Source: an uncultured Erythrobacter sp.
GTDB taxonomy: Bacteria; Pseudomonadota; Alphaproteobacteria; Sphingomonadales; Sphingomonadaceae
Assembly: GCA_913055155.1 (NCBI GenBank)
Contig: CAJXJR010000002.1
Coordinates: 2,501 to 66,500, forward strand
Reading direction: 5' to 3'
Length of the DNA: 64,000 bases
Shown here piece after piece: positions 54,552 through 63,511 of the stretch (the stretch's first letter is position 1; every line of letters starts with the position of its first letter). Position numbers and translations under genes: made by a program. The notes beneath the pieces are model-generated. The model was not told the origin of the DNA. It searched no databases and saw only the letters and a program-made list of their open reading frames with translations.

Positions 54552-57329
54552 TCAGAATTCGACCGACAGCGAGGCGCTGAACGACTGGCCTACGTCGTAG
54601 GTGTTGTTGTTCAGGATCAGGCCGACGTTGTTTGCCTGCGTTTCCTTATGCTGGGTGCCCAGCAGGTTGCGCGCTTCCAGCTTCAGTTCGACATCGGTGC
54701 CGAACAGGTCGAAGCCCTGGCGATAGACCAGGTCGAGGTTCACGCCCGGCTCCTGCACTACGTCGGAAAGGCCGTTGGACCCGCGCAGGGTCACGCGGTC
54801 GCTGGCATAGGTCACCAGCACGGTGAACTGCTGCAACCGGTCAACGTCTTCCAGGCCGACCTGGAAATTGACGATGTGGTCGGACTGGCCAACCAGCGGA
54901 TCGCCATCGGTGAAGTAGTTGATCGCCAGTTCGGACGTGTTCACCGTGCCATCGGAATTGGCGATGGCGATGGTATCGGTGTCGTTTACGCTGATCTGCG
55001 ACTGGGTGTAGGTGTAGTTCGCCAGCAGCACCAGTTCCTTCGTCTCGAAGAAACCGCCCCAGTCATAAAGGTCGAAGATGTACTGCGCCTCGACTTCGGC
55101 ACCGTACAGCGTGGCCCCCGGCGCGTTGGCGTAGTTGATGAAGTTCGAGCCGACTTCCGGGGTGATGTACACCTCGATCGGGTTGGAAATATCCTTGTAG
55201 AAACCGGCGACCGACACGTTGCTTTGTCCGCCAAGGTAATATTCCAGGCGCAGTTCGGCGTTGGTCAGTTCGCTGTCCGTCAGGAACGGGTTGCCCGAAT
55301 ACTGGCGATTGGTTTCCGGATCGAAATAACGCTGTTGCACCAGTTCGCGGAACTGGGGTCGCGCGATGGTGCGCGAGGCGTTGGCGCGCAGCTGCAGGTC
55401 CTCGACCGGCTCCCAGGTCACCGTCAGCGCAGGCAGCCAGTATTCGTCCGATTTCAGGATCGTCTGCCCGTTGCTGGGGTTGGCCGCGCCCAGCGGCGTG
55501 GTGCTCTGGTCAGCTGTCTCGTAACGCACACCGCCCTGCACGGTCAGCGTGTCATCCAGCGCCAGCAGCTGGCCCTGCATATAACCTGCGTGGATGGTCA
55601 GCTCGGCAGAGAAGGCCGGATCCTGCAGGTTCTGGTCGATCAGGCCGACGTCGAACAGGTTGTAGGTCGCTGCGTTGAGCAGGTTTGCAGGCGACCGCAG
55701 GCCGGCCGCGAAGAGGATCTGCTGCAGGCTGGTGATGGCATTGGGATTGCCGTTACCGCCAAACACCAGGTCCGGATCGTTCAGGAAGTTCGGATCGACA
55801 TCGACATCGAAGGTAAAGGCCCGGCGCGTCGAGAAGCGATCGGTGTCGCTATAGGCATAGCCCGTGGTGAGCGAGAAGAAGTCGCTCACTTCGTAGCTGA
55901 CGTCGATGCCGCCGTACCACAGTTCTTCGTTGAGGTCGGAGAAGACCACGTCGACGCCGGTTTCCTGGAAACCGCTGCCGACCTGCTGACCAAGGTCTAC
56001 GCTGTATTCGCCCACCAGGTCGCCGAACAGCGCGTTGCTGCCACCGACATCGCGGCCATAGACGTAGGTCAGGTTGAACGGCGCTTCACGGTCGGTGCGG
56101 GCGAAGCCGGCACGCATGTCGACCGACAGGCGATCGAATTCCAGCTCGGCAACCAGCTGGCTGTCGATCAGCTGGCGTTCGTACCAGGCGGTGTTCTGTT
56201 CGAGGAAGTCGAAGCTCGGGAATTCCAGCGGGCGGGTGTAGCTGTTCAGGCTCGCCTGCTTGATGGTGTCGCGGATGAACAGGTTGGTAAGGCGGAAGGT
56301 GTGATCGCCCACCTCCAGCCCGAGACCGACCATCGCGTTCACCAGCATGTGGTTGTCGGTGTTGAACTCGGATTCGTTGGTGGAAAGCTCGGTCGAGTTC
56401 GGCCCTGCATCCTGGCGGCTGATTACGCGGGTGCGCCAGCTGTTGCTGAGGCTGCCCGTGGCGATGATACCCAGGCGCCCGTCGCTGCCGACGTCGAAAG
56501 CGGTCCCTGCGGTGATGCCGGTGGAGAAGTTGGGACGCACGTCACCAAGGATCTGCAGCGTCGCGAAGCGCGGCGGCGTCAGGAAACGAGCAACGTCTTC
56601 CACCTGCGACTGCGGGAGCAGTTCGATCTGCGTGCCGTTGTTGAACGAATCGTCGATGAAGGCCTGCACGTTGGGCGGGATATCGCGAATGCCGCTGTCG
56701 AAGCCGGTCCAGTCCATTTCGCTGCCATAATAGGCATAACCATTCTGGAAGGTGGTTTCGGTGTCGCCGCTGATGCCGCCGCTGATCTTGAGGAAGCTTT
56801 CGTCGGGAACGGCACGGGTGGTGAGGTTGATCACACCGCCGCCGAATTCACCGGGGAAGTTGGGCGAATAGGTTTTCTGCACCAGCGACGAAGCAACCAC
56901 GTTGGTGGGAAAGATGTCGAGCGGCACAACGCGGCTCAAGGGCTCGGGACTGGGCAGCGGCAGGCCGTTGAGCAAGGCGAGCGAGTAGCGATCGCCCAGG
57001 CCACGCACGTAGACAAGGCCGTTGCCGACCACCGACAGGCCGGTGACGCGGCTCAATGCCCCGGCGATGTCGCCTTCACCGGTACGGGCGATCTGCTCGG
57101 ACGAGAGCACGTTGACCACCTGCGTCGAAGATCGTTCGGGATCGCGGTTGATGCGACCGGTAACGATGATGGAGCCACCCGGGATCGAAACATCGGGTTC
57201 GTCGAACTGCTCGTCCTCGGGCGGCGTGGAGGTTTCTTCCTCCTGCACGTCCTGGGCAAAAGCGATACCGGGCATGGAAAGCGCGGTGGTGAGCAGAAGC
57301 AGTCCCGCCAGCCGTTTGCCAGTGGTCAT
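54552..57329 (-). CDS. TonB-dependent receptor paired with a surface lipoprotein
   Basis: The product is 925 aa with signal peptide (GLLLLTTALSMPGIAFAQ), TonB-box-like GSIIVTGRINRDPERSS, and a plug with the block VRGLGDRYSLALLNGLPLPSPEPLSRVVPLDIFPTNVVASSLVQKTYSPNFPGEFGGGVINLTTRAVP. The barrel ends in YDVGQSFSASLSVEF. The plug differs from the sugar-type receptor in this window. It follows the lipoprotein gene on the same strand, separated by 114 bases with a stable hairpin. Substrate not known; the upstream Pho-box-like repeats suggest a phosphorus source (inference). Confidence 0.9.
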   Translation of the reverse strand: MTTGKRLAGLLLLTTALSMPGIAFAQDVQEEETSTPPEDEQFDEPDVSIPGGSIIVTGRINRDPERSSTQVVNVLSSEQIARTGEGDIAGALSRVTGLSVVGNGLVYVRGLGDRYSLALLNGLPLPSPEPLSRVVPLDIFPTNVVASSLVQKTYSPNFPGEFGGGVINLTTRAVPDESFLKISGGISGDTETTFQNGYAYYGSEMDWTGFDSGIRDIPPNVQAFIDDSFNNGTQIELLPQSQVEDVARFLTPPRFATLQILGDVRPNFSTGITAGTAFDVGSDGRLGIIATGSLSNSWRTRVISRQDAGPNSTELSTNESEFNTDNHMLVNAMVGLGLEVGDHTFRLTNLFIRDTIKQASLNSYTRPLEFPSFDFLEQNTAWYERQLIDSQLVAELEFDRLSVDMRAGFARTDREAPFNLTYVYGRDVGGSNALFGDLVGEYSVDLGQQVGSGFQETGVDVVFSDLNEELWYGGIDVSYEVSDFFSLTTGYAYSDTDRFSTRRAFTFDVDVDPNFLNDPDLVFGGNGNPNAITSLQQILFAAGLRSPANLLNAATYNLFDVGLIDQNLQDPAFSAELTIHAGYMQGQLLALDDTLTVQGGVRYETADQSTTPLGAANPSNGQTILKSDEYWLPALTVTWEPVEDLQLRANASRTIARPQFRELVQQRYFDPETNRQYSGNPFLTDSELTNAELRLEYYLGGQSNVSVAGFYKDISNPIEVYITPEVGSNFINYANAPGATLYGAEVEAQYIFDLYDWGGFFETKELVLLANYTYTQSQISVNDTDTIAIANSDGTVNTSELAINYFTDGDPLVGQSDHIVNFQVGLEDVDRLQQFTVLVTYASDRVTLRGSNGLSDVVQEPGVNLDLVYRQGFDLFGTDVELKLEARNLLGTQHKETQANNVGLILNNNTYDVGQSFSASLSVEF

Positions 57330-57393
57330 GATAGGTGAGCCCCTCGTCCTTAAATCAAGAATTCGTGCCTCGGGCGGGCTTGCCCTTGGCAAA

Positions 57394-57428
57394 GGGGGAG
57401 GAGCGCGCGTGTGGCGTGCCCCTCCCCC
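57394..57428 (-). terminator. Intercistronic hairpin between lipoprotein and TonB receptor genes
   Basis: GGGGGAGG (57394-57401) pairs with CCTCCCCC (57421-57428) around a 19-base loop rich in GC. Located just after the lipoprotein stop on the transcribed strand. It may end part of the transcripts or protect the lipoprotein mRNA; there is no T-run, so full termination is not expected. Confidence 0.45.
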
Positions 57429-57443
57429 GATTGCATGTCCGGC

Positions 57444-59003
57444 TTAGTTGAAGACCGGGATGTCGAGGCAGGATTCGCCGCTGTTGAAGCTCACCGTATC
57501 GGAATCGCAGGTCCAGCCCTGCGCCCAGGTGGCACCGGCAGGCAGCGCACCCACGTAGGTGACGGCTTCGAAGAAGCTCGACAGGCTCGTGGCGTCGAAG
57601 ATCGGCGTGTAGCCGTCTTCGGTGGCCGTGTTGAAGATCAGGCCGGTCAGAGCTGCGGTGTAAGCAAGGTCATTGCCCGTGCCGAGGTACGGGTTGATGT
57701 CGTTGCGGTCGCCGTTGGTGGTGGTGTCGCAATCCAGCAGCACCGAGTTGAACTGCGGCGGGCCGTTCTCATCGGCACGCGAACCGGCAGCAGCATCGTC
57801 TTCCTCGTCGATCCGCAGGCAGGGCGAACCCGGCTTCACGACGATGCCATTGGCAAGCTGCATGTCAGCCTGACCACGCACGCGGAGAGCCTGGCTGCCC
57901 GAACCCTGGGCGATGAAGGTGAAGTTGCTGATCTGCAGGTTGGTGCGCGGCAATGCGGTGAAGTCGAAGTCGCTGTCGGGCGAATCGAGTTCCACGGCAT
58001 TGTCGCCAGCGCCAGCGCGCTGCACGGCGATGGCATACTGGATATCGGCCTTGGCGCCGGTGTCGACGTCGAAGGAGTCGTCTTCCGCACCAACCACGAT
58101 GAAGTGGTCGAGCTTGGGCGCGCCGCCGAACAGTTCCACGCCGTCGTCGGAGCTGTTGAACGACTGGATGTGGCTGATGCGGGTGCCGCTGCCGACGCCG
58201 CCGGTGGTCAGCGACTGCAGTTCGCTGCCCGAGTTCAGGGTGAAGCCCGAGAAGCGGATCTGCACGTAAGCGAGGTCGCCCGAGTCGTCGTCGCTGGTGA
58301 TGCCGCCGAAGCTCGGCGGGTTCAGAGCGCCTTCAAGGCGCTGCTCGCAGTCGATCTGGTTGGCCGGGTTGGCGCCCACGAGGCAGTCGGAAACCGGTGC
58401 ACGGCCCAGCAGGACCACGCCACCCCACTGCTGCGAGGACGCATTGTTGTTCAGGCCGCGCACGTTGTCGCTGCTGGTGAAGACGATCGGACGGGTCGGC
58501 GTGCCGACGGCGTCGATGGTGCTGCCGCGCTGCACGACCAGGTAGGACCGACCGGTTGCGCCGTAGATGATCACGCCCGGATCGATGCTGAGGTTAACGG
58601 TGGTGCCGGTCACACCGTCGCTGGCATCGGCGGTGGGGCCGTCGTCAGTACCGACATCGACGCGGCCGTTCATAGCATAGAGCAGGCCGGGGACCTGCGG
58701 CAGGTTGGCATCGGCGGTAAAGACCGACGGCAGCGTGCAGACGCGCCATTCGCCTTCGGGGCCGGTGATCGTGCCCGAATCGAGCAGTGCGTCGGTGCCG
58801 ATGGTGGGGCAGCCAGCAGCCGGGGTCACGCCGGTGTTGGTGGGCGTGGGCGACGGCGTGGGCGTCACATTGTTGATCGAGTTGTCGATGTCACCGATGT
58901 TGATGTCACCATTGGCGCCCGGCGAACCGAGATCTTCGGGGCCGCAGGCAGCGAGTGCCACGATCGAGCAGCCAATGACGAGTGAGCGAGAAAGTTTAGT
59001 CAC
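57444..59003 (-). CDS. Large surface lipoprotein, probably beta-helical
   Basis: The product of about 519 aa has a lipoprotein signal with lipobox ALAAC and a Pro/Thr-rich linker (NVTPTPSPTPTNTG). A beta-rich domain with many Asn, Asp, Gly and Ser follows, in strands such as VNLSIDPGVIIYGATGRSYLVVQRGSTIDAVGTPTRPIVFTSS, ending in paired Cys (LDCD, WTCD, SCLD). The repeating strand pattern suggests a right-handed beta-helix. It probably works with the TonB receptor downstream, as a binding or enzyme partner. GTG 59003 (after GAGGGG) is preferred; a TTG at 59021 would add 6 residues. Confidence 0.75.
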   Translation of the reverse strand: MTKLSRSLVIGCSIVALAACGPEDLGSPGANGDINIGDIDNSINNVTPTPSPTPTNTGVTPAAGCPTIGTDALLDSGTITGPEGEWRVCTLPSVFTADANLPQVPGLLYAMNGRVDVGTDDGPTADASDGVTGTTVNLSIDPGVIIYGATGRSYLVVQRGSTIDAVGTPTRPIVFTSSDNVRGLNNNASSQQWGGVVLLGRAPVSDCLVGANPANQIDCEQRLEGALNPPSFGGITSDDDSGDLAYVQIRFSGFTLNSGSELQSLTTGGVGSGTRISHIQSFNSSDDGVELFGGAPKLDHFIVVGAEDDSFDVDTGAKADIQYAIAVQRAGAGDNAVELDSPDSDFDFTALPRTNLQISNFTFIAQGSGSQALRVRGQADMQLANGIVVKPGSPCLRIDEEDDAAAGSRADENGPPQFNSVLLDCDTTTNGDRNDINPYLGTGNDLAYTAALTGLIFNTATEDGYTPIFDATSLSSFFEAVTYVGALPAGATWAQGWTCDSDTVSFNSGESCLDIPVFN

Positions 59004-59083
59004 AGCGAACGGTCCCCTCAAAAAAACCGAGAATCAGAAAATAGCGAAATGCGATGTCGCGAGGGGACGGCTAGGCGCGGCAA

Positions 59084-59101
59084 ATGACACTTTGGCGACC
59101 G
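59084..59101 (-). promoter_or_regulatory. Weak Pho-box-like repeat upstream of the surface lipoprotein gene
   Basis: On the minus strand CGGTCGC-CAAA-GTGTCAT has the 7-4-7 form and the 11-base period. A further CTGTCAT half lies at 59122-59116 on the same strand. The intergenic region 59004-59271 is unusually AT-rich for this genome. The match is weaker than the other two and is noted because of their closeness. Confidence 0.35.
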
Positions 59102-59271
59102 TGTTACGGTTTTAGATGACAGTTTGTCATATTTCGGACAAGTGACTGTATTCCAATCACAAATATTTCTCCACAAAATCCAATATTGCGGTTTTATGAC
59201 AATGTGACGTTTTGATTGCAGTTCTGTCGCAAAGGCCGCAGATTGCAGGTCAATAGTTTGGGAGAACCACC

Positions 59272-59634
59272 ATGTTTGCCACTGCCACCATGGCCATCCT
59301 GATGGTCACGCAGGCCAGCACGGCCACACCGATCGAAACCTCCGGTATCGAATCGCGCGATGTCGGCTACGAATCCATTGCATCGGGCGAGGCGCGCAGC
59401 GCAATTGCCCAGTTGGAAGCCGCACGGACGGAAAATCCGGACGATCCGGCACTGCTGATCAACCTCGGCGCAGCCTATGCCGCCGTGGGCGAGTACGAAC
59501 TGGCCCAGCAGGCCTATCGCGATGCCATCGCCAGCGAGGATCGCTACGAACTGGAACTGGCCAACGGCGACTGGATCGATTCGCGCCGCGCCGCGCGCAT
59601 GGCACTGCTGTCGCTGGAACGGTCCGCCGACTGA
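59272..59634 (+). CDS. Small exported TPR protein
   Basis: The product is 120 aa. A short hydrophobic N-terminus (MFATATMAILMVTQAS) may be a signal peptide. About residues 38-85 contain TPR-like helices (SAIAQLEAARTENPDDPALLINLGAAYAAVGEYELAQQAYRDAIAS). It diverges from the surface lipoprotein gene across the 268-base AT-rich spacer. GGGAGAACCACC precedes the ATG. Such TPR proteins often accompany lipoprotein/TonB receptor pairs; its partner is unknown. Confidence 0.75.
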   Translation: MFATATMAILMVTQASTATPIETSGIESRDVGYESIASGEARSAIAQLEAARTENPDDPALLINLGAAYAAVGEYELAQQAYRDAIASEDRYELELANGDWIDSRRAARMALLSLERSAD

Positions 59635-59766
59635 CAACTGTGACATACCTTATAATATGAGGGCTGGTGGCGCCATGGTGCGCAGCCCGGCTCCGCCTCG
59701 GCCCGGACAGCTATGCTCTCCGGGCCTTTCTCTTGCCGATCGCGGACAGCCGGAAAAGGGGGCGGA

Positions 59767-59784
59767 CTGTCATGGCGTTGTCAT
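59767..59784 (+). promoter_or_regulatory. Pho-box-like direct repeat upstream of the VirB1-like gene
   Basis: CTGTCAT-GGCG-TTGTCAT, a 7-4-7 direct repeat with 11-base period, lies 37 bases before the transglycosylase ATG. Thirteen of the fourteen half-site positions match the CTGTCAT repeat. The rest of the 187-base gap has no feature I can support. Confidence 0.5.
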
Positions 59785-59821
59785 TTGTTGTAAGCATTGG
59801 GGCGACTTTGGAGGCCCCGAC

Positions 59822-60475
59822 ATGATTCTGCGTGTCTGCACATCTACGGCTGCGCTTGCGCTGGCCGCGTTTTGCGCGTTCCCCGCGCAGGCCGATGTGC
59901 TGGAAATTTCCGCCGAAGGCGAGGCACAATGGATCGCTGGCCCCATGCAACGCATGGAAATGCAAGCGGTGCTGTCCGACACGCCGCTGGCCGAGGTGCC
60001 GGAACAGGCCAGCGCGCTGGTTCCCGAAGGCGCCGTGGCCGATACGCGCGAACATTCCGCCACCGTGCCACAGGCATACGCCGCCCATATCGCCGAACTG
60101 GCCGAACGCTACGACCTGTCGCCTGCCTTGCTGGAAGCCGTGGTGTGGCAGGAAAGCCGCTGGCGCGAGGATGCCGTCTCTCCCGCCGGAGCGCGCGGGC
60201 TGGCCCAGCTGATGCCGGGCACCGCCAGCTACCTGGGCGTCGACCCGGACGACCCGCTGGCCAACCTCGAAGGCGGCGCCCGCTACCTGCGCGAACAGCT
60301 CGACCGTTTCGACGGCGACCTGGAGAAGGCGCTGGCCGCCTACAATGCCGGCCCTGGAAGGGTGATCCGTTCAGGCGGTATTCCGCGCATCCGTGAAACA
60401 CAGGCCTATGTCGCATCGATCATGGGCCGCCTCGCCAATTATTCCAGGCCCGACAATACCCGGAGTTCCGACTGA
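59822..60475 (+). CDS. Exported lytic transglycosylase (VirB1-like, SLT fold)
   Basis: The product is 217 aa with a signal peptide (TSTAALALAAFCAFPAQA). The SLT domain (about 85-200) has the catalytic Glu in VVWQESRWREDAVSPAGARGLAQLMPGTASYLGV and the motif AAYNAGPGRV. It cleaves peptidoglycan glycan strands to make room for a secretion apparatus. It lies 2 bases before the virB2-like gene, so it serves as VirB1 of the type IV system downstream. Confidence 0.9.
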   Translation: MILRVCTSTAALALAAFCAFPAQADVLEISAEGEAQWIAGPMQRMEMQAVLSDTPLAEVPEQASALVPEGAVADTREHSATVPQAYAAHIAELAERYDLSPALLEAVVWQESRWREDAVSPAGARGLAQLMPGTASYLGVDPDDPLANLEGGARYLREQLDRFDGDLEKALAAYNAGPGRVIRSGGIPRIRETQAYVASIMGRLANYSRPDNTRSSD

Positions 60476-60477
60476 CA

Positions 60478-60771
60478 ATGAATGCTTTCTATCGCCTCGC
60501 CGCTGCTGTCGCGGTGCTGCTTGCCCCCAGTGCCGCCTATGCGCAGGATCCCGCCGGGTCCGGCCCGATCAACAATGCGCTGGCCTGGATGCAGCACACC
60601 CTGCTGGGCTCTGTCGCCACCGCCGTTGCCGTGATGGCCGTGGCCGCTGTCGGCTTCATGATGCTGACCGGGCGCATGAACTGGCGTTTCGGTGCCACGG
60701 TGATCCTGGGCTGCTTCATCATCTTCGGTGCCGCCTCGATCGTGGCCGGCATCCAGGGCGCAGCGGGTTAG
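60478..60771 (+). CDS. virB2: TrbC/VirB2-family pilin
   Basis: This 97-aa protein has a signal peptide (AAAVAVLLAPSAAYAQ) and two membrane helices (LGSVATAVAVMAVAAVGFMML, ATVILGCFIIFGAASIVAGI) separated by a short polar loop with TGRMNW. Size and topology match VirB2/TrbC pilin subunits of type IV secretion systems. It is followed by virB3-like after 10 bases. Confidence 0.88.
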   Translation: MNAFYRLAAAVAVLLAPSAAYAQDPAGSGPINNALAWMQHTLLGSVATAVAVMAVAAVGFMMLTGRMNWRFGATVILGCFIIFGAASIVAGIQGAAG

Positions 60772-60781
60772 GATCGATACG

Positions 60782-61063
60782 ATGCCGCTCGTCCGCCACC
60801 CCGTCCATCGCGCGCTTACGCGGCCGCAGATGTTTGCCGGCGTGACGTTCAACTATTTCATCATCAACGCGCTGGTGACGACAGAGGCCTTCCTGATCCT
60901 GAAGAGCCTGTGGATCCTGCCGATCCCCGTTATCATGCACGTTATCGGCTATTTCGCCTGCCTGCGCGAACCGCGCATTTTCGACCTGTGGCTGACCAAG
61001 GTCAGCAAGTGCCCGCGGGTCAGGAACTACAGCCGCTGGGGCTGCAACAGCTACGCCGCCTGA
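60782..61063 (+). CDS. virB3: VirB3-like membrane protein
   Basis: The product is 93 aa. It has the VirB3 pattern PLVRHPVHRALTRPQMFAGV followed by a hydrophobic region of one or two helices. VirB3 interacts with VirB4 in the inner membrane of type IV secretion systems. It sits between virB2 and virB4, which confirms the call. Confidence 0.85.
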   Translation: MPLVRHPVHRALTRPQMFAGVTFNYFIINALVTTEAFLILKSLWILPIPVIMHVIGYFACLREPRIFDLWLTKVSKCPRVRNYSRWGCNSYAA

Positions 61064-61084
61064 TGGCGGTGAGGAGCAAGAACA

Positions 61085-63511
61085 ATGGGTAACAAGTGGC
61101 TCGGAGCTGCTGCCTGGAGCGCCAAGGAAGCGCAGGCGGGAGATCGCCTGCCGTACGAGCGGCTGGTCGACCAGAACGTGCTGCTGCTGCGCGACGGATC
61201 ATTGATGGCTTCGCTGCAGGTGCCCGGCCTGCTGTTCGAGACCGAGGACACCGACGCGTTGAACGCCCACGCGCAAACGCGCGAGGTGATGCTGCGCAGC
61301 AACCTCGATGCGCGCTTCGTGCTTTATCACCACGTCATCCGTCGCCGGGTGAGCGTGGAGCTGGACGCCAGCTTTCCCGATCCGCTGTCCGCCCATATCG
61401 ACCGCCGCTGGCGCGAAAAGCTGTCGAGCGGATCGCTGTTCGTAAACGACCAGTTCGTGACGCTGGTGCGCCGCCCCGCGCGCGGCAAGGCGGGCCTGGC
61501 CGAACGCATGGGCAAGCTGTTCAAGCGCCGCAACGAGGAAGAGCCGGTCGATCCCAAGGACCTGCGCAGCTTGCGCGCGGCCATGCAGGCACTGGCCGCC
61601 AGCCTTGCCGACTATGGCGCGCAGCCGCTGGGCGACTACACCGGCCCTTCGGGCGGCACCAACAACGAAGTGCTGGAACTGCTCAGCGCGCTCTACAACG
61701 GCGAGATGCGCCCGGTGCGCAAGCCCGATTTCGAAACCGATGTCGGTCAGATGTTACCCTATCGCCGTGCCAGTTTCGGCCTTGATGCGATGGAGCTGCG
61801 CGGCAGCGGCGGGGCGGATTTCTCCTCCATCCTCAGCCTCAAGGATTACCCCGACGCAACCAGCCCCGGCCTGCTCGATGCCATGCTGCGCCTGCCCTAC
61901 GAAATGATCGTGACCGAGAGCTTTGCTCCCGAAGAACGGCAGACCGCGCGCGAGAAGATCGACCTTGCCATCCGCCGCCTGAAAAGTGCCGACGAGGAAG
62001 CGCAGAGCGAGCGCGCCGACATGATGGCCGCGCGAGACGAGCTGGGCGCGGGATCGGTGGCTTTCGGCGACCATCACCTGTCGGTGCTGGTGCGCGAACG
62101 CGACCTCGAGCGGTTGGACGATGCGACCGCCTCGGTCGCGGCCAGCCTGGCCGATACCGGCGCCATCGCCGTGCGCGAGGATACCAACCTCGAACCCGCC
62201 TTCTGGGGCCAGTTCCCCGGCAACGAGCAGTACCTGGTGCGCCGGGCAATGATCTCCACCGCCAACATGGCCAGCTTCGGCAGCTTCCACGGCTTCGCGC
62301 TGGGGCAGGCCGAAGGCAACCACTGGGGCGAAGCGGTCACGCTGTTGCAGACCACCAGCTCCACCCCGTTCTTCTTCAACTTCCACAACGGCGACCTGGG
62401 CAACTTCTCGGTCATCGGCCCGTCGGGCTCGGGCAAGACCGTGGTGATGAATTTCCTGGCCGCACAGGCGCAGAAGTTCAGCCCCCGCACCATCCTGTTC
62501 GACAAGGATCGCGGCGCGGAGCTGTTCATCCGTGGCATCGGCGGCACTTACGATCGCATCCGTTCGGGCGAGCCGACCGGCTTCAACCCGCTCGCCCTGC
62601 CCGATACGCCCGCCAATCGCGGCTTCCTGCGCGACTGGCTGAGCGTGCTGCTGCAGGCCGAGGGGCCGGAGGAGAGCGCCACCATCGCGGCGGCCGTGGA
62701 TGCGGCCTATGCCAACGATCCTTCGCTGCGCCGCCTGCGCTATTTCAAGGAACTGGTCAGCGGCGCGCGCCGTCCGCAGCCGGGCGACCTGGCCGACCGC
62801 CTGTCGGCCTGGATCGAAGACGGCGAGCATGGGTGGCTGTTCGACAACGAGACCGACAAGCTGGACCTGTCCACCCGCGTAATGGGCTTCGACATGACCG
62901 CGCTGCTGGAGAATCCCAAGCTGCGCACGCCGGTGATGATGTACCTGTTCCACCGCATCGACGAGCGGCTGGACGGCCAGCCGACCATGGTGCTGATCGA
63001 CGAAGGGTGGAAGGCGCTGGACGACGAGGTGTTCGCCGCGCGCATTCGCGACTGGCTGAAGACGCTGCGCAAGCGCAACGCGCTGGTCGGTTTCGCCACC
63101 CAGTCCGCACGCGACGCGCTCGATTCCAAGATCTCCACCGCACTGGTGGAGCAGACCGCCACCATGGTGTTCATGCCCAATGCCCGCGCGCGGGCGGAGG
63201 ACTATTGCGAAGGCTTCGGCCTGACCGAGCACGAGTTGGCCCTGATAAAGAGCCTGCCCGCACACAGCCGCTGCTTCCTGGTCCGCCAGCCCGATGCCAG
63301 CGTGGTGGTGCGGCTGGACCTGTCCGGCGCGCCCGAAGTGCTGACAATCCTTTCGGGCCGTGAAAGCACCGTGCGCCGGCTGGACCTGCTGCGCGAAGCC
63401 GTGGGTAACGATCCCGCCCAGTGGTATCCCGCGCTTACCAACCGGCCCTGGCCGGGTTCCGGCCAGGACCCGCTGGACGAGGATGGCTTCAACTGGGAGG
63501 CTGCCGAGTGA
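61085..63511 (+). CDS. virB4: VirB4-like type IV secretion ATPase
   Basis: The product is 808 aa with the CagE/TrbE/VirB4 domain. Walker A is GPSGSGKTVVMNFLAAQ (about 446), Walker B is TMVLIDEGWKAL (about 634), and the C-terminal region has FATQSARDALDSKISTALVEQTATMVFMPNARA. It powers substrate export and pilus assembly at the inner membrane. The N-terminal helical region (1-200) has the VirB4 layout. It overlaps the downstream virB6-like gene by GTGA. Confidence 0.95.
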   Translation: MGNKWLGAAAWSAKEAQAGDRLPYERLVDQNVLLLRDGSLMASLQVPGLLFETEDTDALNAHAQTREVMLRSNLDARFVLYHHVIRRRVSVELDASFPDPLSAHIDRRWREKLSSGSLFVNDQFVTLVRRPARGKAGLAERMGKLFKRRNEEEPVDPKDLRSLRAAMQALAASLADYGAQPLGDYTGPSGGTNNEVLELLSALYNGEMRPVRKPDFETDVGQMLPYRRASFGLDAMELRGSGGADFSSILSLKDYPDATSPGLLDAMLRLPYEMIVTESFAPEERQTAREKIDLAIRRLKSADEEAQSERADMMAARDELGAGSVAFGDHHLSVLVRERDLERLDDATASVAASLADTGAIAVREDTNLEPAFWGQFPGNEQYLVRRAMISTANMASFGSFHGFALGQAEGNHWGEAVTLLQTTSSTPFFFNFHNGDLGNFSVIGPSGSGKTVVMNFLAAQAQKFSPRTILFDKDRGAELFIRGIGGTYDRIRSGEPTGFNPLALPDTPANRGFLRDWLSVLLQAEGPEESATIAAAVDAAYANDPSLRRLRYFKELVSGARRPQPGDLADRLSAWIEDGEHGWLFDNETDKLDLSTRVMGFDMTALLENPKLRTPVMMYLFHRIDERLDGQPTMVLIDEGWKALDDEVFAARIRDWLKTLRKRNALVGFATQSARDALDSKISTALVEQTATMVFMPNARARAEDYCEGFGLTEHELALIKSLPAHSRCFLVRQPDASVVVRLDLSGAPEVLTILSGRESTVRRLDLLREAVGNDPAQWYPALTNRPWPGSGQDPLDEDGFNWEAAE

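Noticed and set aside
54648-57338. A long open frame on the plus strand opposite the second TonB receptor
   Set aside because: Same reason: antisense shadow of a clear gene; no recognisable motif and no Shine-Dalgarno sequence.
59196-59220. A further Pho-box-like pair before the TPR gene
   Set aside because: The half-sites match only about five of seven positions each, which is expected by chance in this AT-rich stretch.
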